10,334 nt of DNA from NCBI GenBank assembly GCA_013139935.1, contig WSZX01000314.1, positions 1-10,334 on the forward strand, given 5' to 3'. The translations under genes were made by a program, and so were the position numbers. The first letter of the stretch is position 1; every line of letters begins with the position of its first letter. Shown one piece after another: positions 7,022 through 10,334 of the stretch. This DNA comes from Ardenticatenales bacterium. Its GTDB lineage: Bacteria; Chloroflexota; Anaerolineae; Promineifilales; UBA4811. Under the pieces are notes generated by a model. That model did not search any database, was not told the origin of the DNA, and saw only the letters and a program-made list of their open reading frames with translations.

Positions 7022-7717
7022 GTGAAGCTGTCTATCGTCATCTGTGCCTACAATGAGCGGGATTCGATCCTGGCGGTGCTGGACAAGGTCCTGCAAGTCA
7101 CCCTGGCTCCAGGGTGGAAAAAGGAGATCATTGTTGTAGACAATTTTTCCACCGACGGCACGCGTGATCTTCTGAGGTCTGTGCGTGCCTCCAATGTCAG
7201 GGCGATCCTTCATCCGCGGAATCTGGGGAAAGGAGCATCTATCCGCACCGGAATTACCCACGCCAGCGGCGAATACACTGTTATCCAGGACGCGGATTCC
7301 GAGTACGATCCGGCCGACCTGGCCCACCTCCTGCTCAAGGCGATTGCAGTGGACGCAGACGCTGTGTTTGGCAGCCGGGTGCTGGGCGGCCAGCGCAACT
7401 ACAGATACGCCACAGCCTACTGGGGGGTGCGAATGCTGACTCTCGTCACCAACCTGCTCTGCGGCTCCCGTTTGTCCGACGTAGCGGTTGCTACCAAGCT
7501 GGTGCGCACCTCCGTCCTAAGGTCGCTCAATCTGATCGGGGAGAACTTTGACCTAGACTTTGAGCTGCCGGTCAAGCTCAGGCGCGCTGGCTATGTCATC
7601 CATGAGGTACCTGTCTCGTACACCCCTCGCACGTATGCGGAAGGCAAAAAGATCAGGCCGGCGGACGGCCTGAGAGCCTTCTGGATCATTCTGCGCGAGC
7701 GTTTCAGGCACCAGTAG
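7022..7717 (+). CDS. family 2 glycosyltransferase, polyprenyl-phosphate (DPM1-like) type
   Basis: A 231-aa GT-A-fold glycosyltransferase of the dolichyl/undecaprenyl-phosphate sugar synthase group, likely cytosolic and membrane-associated with no obvious transmembrane helices. Motifs in order: SIVICAYNERDSI (4-16), IIVVDNFSTDGT (36-47), HPRNLGKGASIRTGI (about 65-79), QDADSEYDP (89-97, with the metal-binding DAD at 90-92), FGSRVLGG, and ENFDLDFELPVKLRRAGYVIHEVPVSYTPR near the end. The usual VVDD is VVDN here (Asn41). The start is GTG at 7022, with GGGAG (7011-7015) six bases upstream; an in-frame TTG at 7007 would add five residues but would put the binding site inside the gene. It follows the RfbH-like gene by 32 bases, so it probably attaches a nucleotide-activated sugar to a lipid carrier in the same surface-glycan pathway (inference). 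Donor and acceptor cannot be read from sequence. Confidence 0.9.
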   Translation: MKLSIVICAYNERDSILAVLDKVLQVTLAPGWKKEIIVVDNFSTDGTRDLLRSVRASNVRAILHPRNLGKGASIRTGITHASGEYTVIQDADSEYDPADLAHLLLKAIAVDADAVFGSRVLGGQRNYRYATAYWGVRMLTLVTNLLCGSRLSDVAVATKLVRTSVLRSLNLIGENFDLDFELPVKLRRAGYVIHEVPVSYTPRTYAEGKKIRPADGLRAFWIILRERFRHQ

Positions 7718-7875
7718 CTCCCCGCCCGCGGAGGGAATCGCGGAATGCCACACACGACGAGTTTCTGGGCCACTCCACCCCAGGCGGTGCAATCGCCACT
7801 GGGGCCGCAGTCATTCAAGAAGGCAAGATGGGGCGAACCCATTGCCAATAGCCGCTGGGCCCGGAGACGCCCCGG
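7718..7875. other. intergenic region between the sugar operon and the SAM-cycle operon
   Basis: No gene is seen on either strand. The main feature is the hairpin at 7778-7804, which may end the sugar operon transcript. The next promoter begins at 7876. Confidence 0.5.
7778..7804 (+). terminator. GC-rich hairpin without U-tract, possible terminator of the sugar operon
   Basis: CCCCAG (7778-7783) pairs with CTGGGG (7799-7804), and GCG (7784-7786) with CGC (7794-7796) inside, leaving a 2-base bulge. It lies 60 bases after the glycosyltransferase stop. No T-run follows, so it is at best an imperfect intrinsic terminator or an RNA 3'-end stabiliser. Confidence 0.35.
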
Positions 7876-7904
7876 TTGACAGACATCCGTGTGTATGCTA
7901 CTAT
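7876..7904 (+). promoter_or_regulatory. strong sigma-70 promoter of the SAM-riboswitch operon
   Basis: TTGACA (7876-7881), a 17-base spacer and TACTAT (7899-7904) form a near-consensus promoter, with TG at 7896-7897 making it also an extended -10. The predicted start is near 7911, about 16 bases before the riboswitch P1 stem. Confidence 0.8.
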
Positions 7905-7926
7905 CCCATTCGCCATCCGAATACGG

Positions 7927-8037
7927 CTTTTATCCAGAGAGGTGGAGGGACCGGCCCCGAGAAGCCTCGGCAACCAGGCCAGAGCAAAGCTGCGGCCAAG
8001 GTGCCAATTCCGGCAGAGTGTTTCTGGAAGATGAGAG
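7927..8037 (+). ncRNA. SAM-I (S-box) riboswitch aptamer
   Basis: The conserved S-box core is present in order. P1 is CTTTTATC (7927-7934) pairing with GATGAGAG (8030-8037), partly by G-U pairs. Next come AGAGAGGTGGAGGGAC, CGGCCC, the kink-turn segment CGAGAAGCC, TCGGCAACC, P3 (GGCC...GGCC), AAGGTGCCAATTCCGGCA (P4) and GGAAGATGAGAGA. The kink-turn bulge is CGA in place of the common GAU, but the following GA is kept. SAM-I binds S-adenosylmethionine and normally turns expression off. It sits between a strong promoter and an intrinsic terminator ahead of an adenosine kinase and ahcY, so it should match SAH recycling to SAM level. Confidence 0.95.
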
Positions 8038-8066
8038 AACGGCGATCAAGTTTCCCTTCTCTTGTC
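8030..8066 (+). promoter_or_regulatory. antiterminator of the SAM-I riboswitch
   Basis: The 3' strand of P1 and two more bases (8030-8039) can form ten consecutive pairs, two of them G-U, with 8057-8066, which includes half of the terminator stem and part of its loop. The helix excludes both P1 and the terminator, so without SAM it should allow read-through. The pairing was worked out by hand; no folding energies were computed. Confidence 0.75.
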
Positions 8067-8085
8067 TTCTGAGAAGGGTTTTTTT
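8054..8085 (+). terminator. intrinsic terminator of the SAM-I expression platform
   Basis: CCCTTCTC (8054-8061) and GAGAAGGG (8071-8078) form a perfect 8-bp stem with a 9-base loop, followed directly by seven T (8079-8085). It lies between the aptamer and the adenosine kinase start, so it acts as a conditional attenuator and does not end an upstream operon. Confidence 0.93.
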
Positions 8086-8098
8086 GTCTCCGGGCAAA

Positions 8099-8117
8099 GT
8101 CCTTCCAGTTCAAGGAC
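8099..8117 (+). promoter_or_regulatory. hairpin covering the Shine-Dalgarno site of the adenosine kinase gene
   Basis: GTCCTT (8099-8104) pairs exactly with AAGGAC (8112-8117) around the loop CCAGTTC. The second arm contains AAGGA (8112-8116), the ribosome binding site 8 bases before the ATG at 8125. The six-pair stem may lower translation of the kinase or may be opened by ribosomes; its effect is unknown. Confidence 0.5.
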
Positions 8118-8124
8118 CAGCTTC

Positions 8125-9108
8125 ATGAGAATCATTGTCTCTGGCTCGATTGCCTTTGACTATTTGATGTCGTTTCCTGGCCGTTTCAGGGAACACATCC
8201 TCCCCGATCAGATTGACCATCTAAGCGTGAGCTTCCTGGTAGATTCGATGGAAAAGCGGCGCGGAGGGGTAGCTGCCAACATCGCCTACACGCTGGCACT
8301 GCTGGGCGAGCGGCCCCTGGTGATGGCAACAGCTGGACGGGACTTTGCCGAATACCGGGCCTGGCTGGAAGCGCAAGGGGTGGATACCGGGGCGATTGTA
8401 GAGATTCCGGATCTCTTCACAGCATCGTTTTTTGTGACCACCGACCTGGACAATAACCAGGTGGCATCCTTCTACACCGGCGCGATGGCTCTCGCTCATC
8501 AGCTTTCCATTGCCGAACACGCCGCCGGCCGTGCCGATTTGGTTATCATCTCGCCGGACGACCCACGCGCAATGGTAAAGCGGGCCCAAGAGTGTGTTGC
8601 GCTTGGAATCCCTTATGTCTATGACCCCAGCCAGCAGATCATCCGGTTGAGCCCGGAAGAGCTGGCGGCCGGGATTGCGCACTGCTTCTTGCTCATCGTC
8701 AACGAGTACGAGTTTGACATGATCCAGAAAAAGACCGGCTGGACAGAGGCGGAGGTGCTGACGCGGGCAGGTGGCTTGATCATCACCATGGGAGATCGAG
8801 GCTCTAATCTGCGAATTGGAGGCGAGGAGCACCAGATACCGATCGTGCTGCCCACCCGGATTGCCGACCCCACCGGAGTGGGTGACGCCTTCCGGGGTGG
8901 ACTGTTGCGTGGGTATTCACTGGGGCTGCCGTGGGATGTTTCCGGCCGGATGGGAAGCCTGGCGGCAGCCTATGTAATGGACAATGTCGGCACTCAGAGC
9001 CATCGCTACTCTCCGGCCGAGTTTGCGGCCCGCTTCCGGCAGCATTTTGATGACGAGGGCGCACTGGATGCCCTGGCGAGAGGGGATTCCTCCCGCCACG
9101 ATGCATAG
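8125..9108 (+). CDS. adoK: PfkB/ribokinase-family adenosine kinase (AdoK-type)
   Basis: A 327-aa cytosolic PfkB-family kinase predicted to convert adenosine and ATP to AMP. The N-terminal GSIAFDYLMSFPGRF (7-21), LSVSFLVDS (33-41) and the substrate-binding RRGGVAANIAY (45-55), together with DPSQQIIRLS in the middle, recall Mycobacterium tuberculosis AdoK (from memory, not aligned). The C-terminal PfkB signature DPTGVGDAFRGG contains the catalytic base Asp254 and the GxGD anion hole. The frame remains open back to TTG 8062, but that codon is in the terminator loop; ATG 8125 with AAGGA 8 bases upstream is the real start. It lies 39 bases after the terminator and 54 bases before ahcY. Adenosine removal pulls the reversible SAH hydrolase reaction towards hydrolysis, which explains the pairing. 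PfkB members vary in substrate, so adenosine specificity rests on sequence flavour plus the neighbour. Confidence 0.87.
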   Translation: MRIIVSGSIAFDYLMSFPGRFREHILPDQIDHLSVSFLVDSMEKRRGGVAANIAYTLALLGERPLVMATAGRDFAEYRAWLEAQGVDTGAIVEIPDLFTASFFVTTDLDNNQVASFYTGAMALAHQLSIAEHAAGRADLVIISPDDPRAMVKRAQECVALGIPYVYDPSQQIIRLSPEELAAGIAHCFLLIVNEYEFDMIQKKTGWTEAEVLTRAGGLIITMGDRGSNLRIGGEEHQIPIVLPTRIADPTGVGDAFRGGLLRGYSLGLPWDVSGRMGSLAAAYVMDNVGTQSHRYSPAEFAARFRQHFDDEGALDALARGDSSRHDA

Positions 9109-9162
9109 CGGACCCGGTTTTGCACCTCGACGATTACCGATTCAGATTCAAGGAGCTACCGA

Positions 9163-10334
9163 ATGGCAGACTATCACGTGAGAGACCTGGACCTGGCCCC
9201 TGGCGGCCGACGCAAGATTGAATGGGCAGCCCGGGAAATGCCTGTACTCGCGCTAATTCAGCAGCAATTCAAGGTCGAGCAGCCTCTCAAAGGGGTGCGC
9301 GTGAGCGGTTGCTTGCATATCACAACCGAGACCGCCAACCTCGCACACACCCTGCAGTTGGGTGGCGCAGAAGTGATGCTCTGCGCCAGTAATCCACTCT
9401 CCACCCAGGATGACGCGGCCGCGGCGCTGGTTCACCACTATGAAATCCCTGTCTTTGCCATCAAGGGCGAGGACCATCAAACCTACTATGAGCACATCCA
9501 CGCCGTGCTGGACCAAAAGCCACACATCACAATGGACGATGGGGCTGATCTGGTCAGCATCCTGCACCAGGATCGTACCGAGCTGATCGGCAACATAGTG
9601 GGCGGGACCGAGGAGACGACTACTGGCGTCATCCGCCTGCGGGCGATGGCCAAGGACGGCGCGCTGCGCTTCCCTGTAGTGGCAGTGAATGACGCGCTGA
9701 CCAAGCATCTCTTTGACAACCGCTACGGGACCGGACAATCGACTCTGGATGGAATTATCCGTGCCACAAACATCCTTATCGCCGGCAAGACGGTCGTCGT
9801 TGCGGGCTACGGCTGGTGCAGCCGCGGCATCGCCATGCGGGCCAAGGGGTTGGGTGGAAACATCGTGGTGACCGAGGTGGACCCGCTGAAAGCGCTAGAG
9901 GCGGTGATGGACGGCTTTAGGGTGATGCCGATGATGGAGGCGGCCACGATTGGCGACATCTTTGTCACCTCTACCGGCGACATCAACGTCATCGACACCC
10001 ACCACATGGGAGCCATGAAGGATGGCGCAATCATCAGCAACTCTGGTCACTTTAACGTAGAGATCAACATCCCTGGCCTGCGCGAGATTTCGACCGGTGA
10101 CCCGCGCCGCGTCCGACCATTCGTGGAAGAATACACCTTGCCCGACGGCCGGGTCGTCTTTTTGCTGGCCGATGGCCGGCTGATTAATCTGGCCGCGGCC
10201 GAAGGACACCCCGCCAGCGTGATGGATATGAGCTTTGCCAACCAGTCTCTGGCCGCCGAGTACATTGTCCAGCGGGGAGATAGCCTGGAAAAAGCCGTCC
10301 ACTCTGTTCCTAAGGAAATCGACGATCGGATCGC
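9163..10334 (+). CDS. ahcY: S-adenosylhomocysteine hydrolase, 3' end cut by window edge
   Basis: 390 codons are visible from ATG 9163 (AAGGAG at 9150-9155, 7-base spacer) and continue past the edge. AhcY uses bound NAD to split S-adenosylhomocysteine into homocysteine and adenosine, recycling the product of SAM-dependent methylation. Visible motifs are HITTETANLAHTL (His52), ASNPLSTQDD (75-84), DDGADL (125-130), GGTEETTTGV (147-156), NDALTKHLFDN (176-186, with Lys181 and Asp185 of the active site), the NAD-binding GYGWCSRGIA (215-224), SNSGHFNVEI (292-301) and GRLINLAAAEGHPASVMDMSFANQ (338-361). The NAD loop has Ser220 where GxGxxG has its third Gly. The layout is of the shorter archaeal/thermophile type. 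It shares the riboswitch-controlled transcript with the adenosine kinase. Identification is secure. Confidence 0.97.
   Translation, partial: MADYHVRDLDLAPGGRRKIEWAAREMPVLALIQQQFKVEQPLKGVRVSGCLHITTETANLAHTLQLGGAEVMLCASNPLSTQDDAAAALVHHYEIPVFAIKGEDHQTYYEHIHAVLDQKPHITMDDGADLVSILHQDRTELIGNIVGGTEETTTGVIRLRAMAKDGALRFPVVAVNDALTKHLFDNRYGTGQSTLDGIIRATNILIAGKTVVVAGYGWCSRGIAMRAKGLGGNIVVTEVDPLKALEAVMDGFRVMPMMEAATIGDIFVTSTGDINVIDTHHMGAMKDGAIISNSGHFNVEINIPGLREISTGDPRRVRPFVEEYTLPDGRVVFLLADGRLINLAAAEGHPASVMDMSFANQSLAAEYIVQRGDSLEKAVHSVPKEIDDRI

Noticed and set aside
8062..8124. TTG start extending the adenosine kinase by 21 residues
   Set aside because: The codon is inside the terminator loop; ATG 8125 has a proper ribosome binding site and the product then begins with the family motif.

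Overview
The window looks like ordinary chromosomal DNA from a GC-rich bacterium, most likely a member of Chloroflexota (Anaerolineae-like). That is an inference from four things: a membrane-anchored protein with a long Thr/Pro/Ser tail, a TgpA-type transglutaminase, a SAM-I riboswitch, and extended -10 promoters. No 16S rRNA or other taxonomic marker is present, and no mobile element, CRISPR array, tRNA or rRNA was seen.

Left block (1-2792, minus strand): a sigma-70-type promoter overlapped by a 14-bp palindrome drives an apparent three-gene operon. The order is a one-TM protein with a Thr/Pro-rich external tail, a complete M42 (glutamyl aminopeptidase/CelM-like) metallopeptidase, and a second M42 paralogue that overlaps the first by 4 bases (GTGA) and runs off the left edge. 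The second paralogue starts with GTG.

Centre (2755-5432): a roughly 410-bp divergent intergenic stretch with two hairpins but no recognised RNA, then a 755-aa plus-strand multi-pass membrane transglutaminase with a C-terminal DUF4129-like region.

Sugar block (5588-7717, plus strand): an extended -10 promoter (TGGTATAAT) precedes an RfbH/DdhC-type CDP-4-keto-6-deoxyglucose 3-dehydratase, which has His in place of the PLP lysine and a [2Fe-2S] cysteine set. A short family-2 glycosyltransferase of the dolichol/undecaprenyl-phosphate type follows 32 bases later. Together they suggest 3,6-dideoxysugar synthesis and transfer to a lipid carrier or surface glycan. The other pathway genes are not in the window.

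Right block (7876-10334, plus strand): a near-consensus promoter (TTGACA-17-TACTAT), a clear SAM-I (S-box) riboswitch, an overlapping antiterminator/terminator pair, then a Mycobacterium AdoK-type adenosine kinase and S-adenosylhomocysteine hydrolase (ahcY, truncated by the right edge). This is a compact SAH-recycling operon: AhcY splits SAH into homocysteine and adenosine, the kinase removes the adenosine, and the riboswitch shuts transcription when SAM is plentiful. It is the most interesting and best supported regulatory unit here, and a hairpin covering the kinase ribosome binding site adds a possible second control. I did not find a convincing wholly new system; the points worth following are variations on known families and the regulatory DNA.
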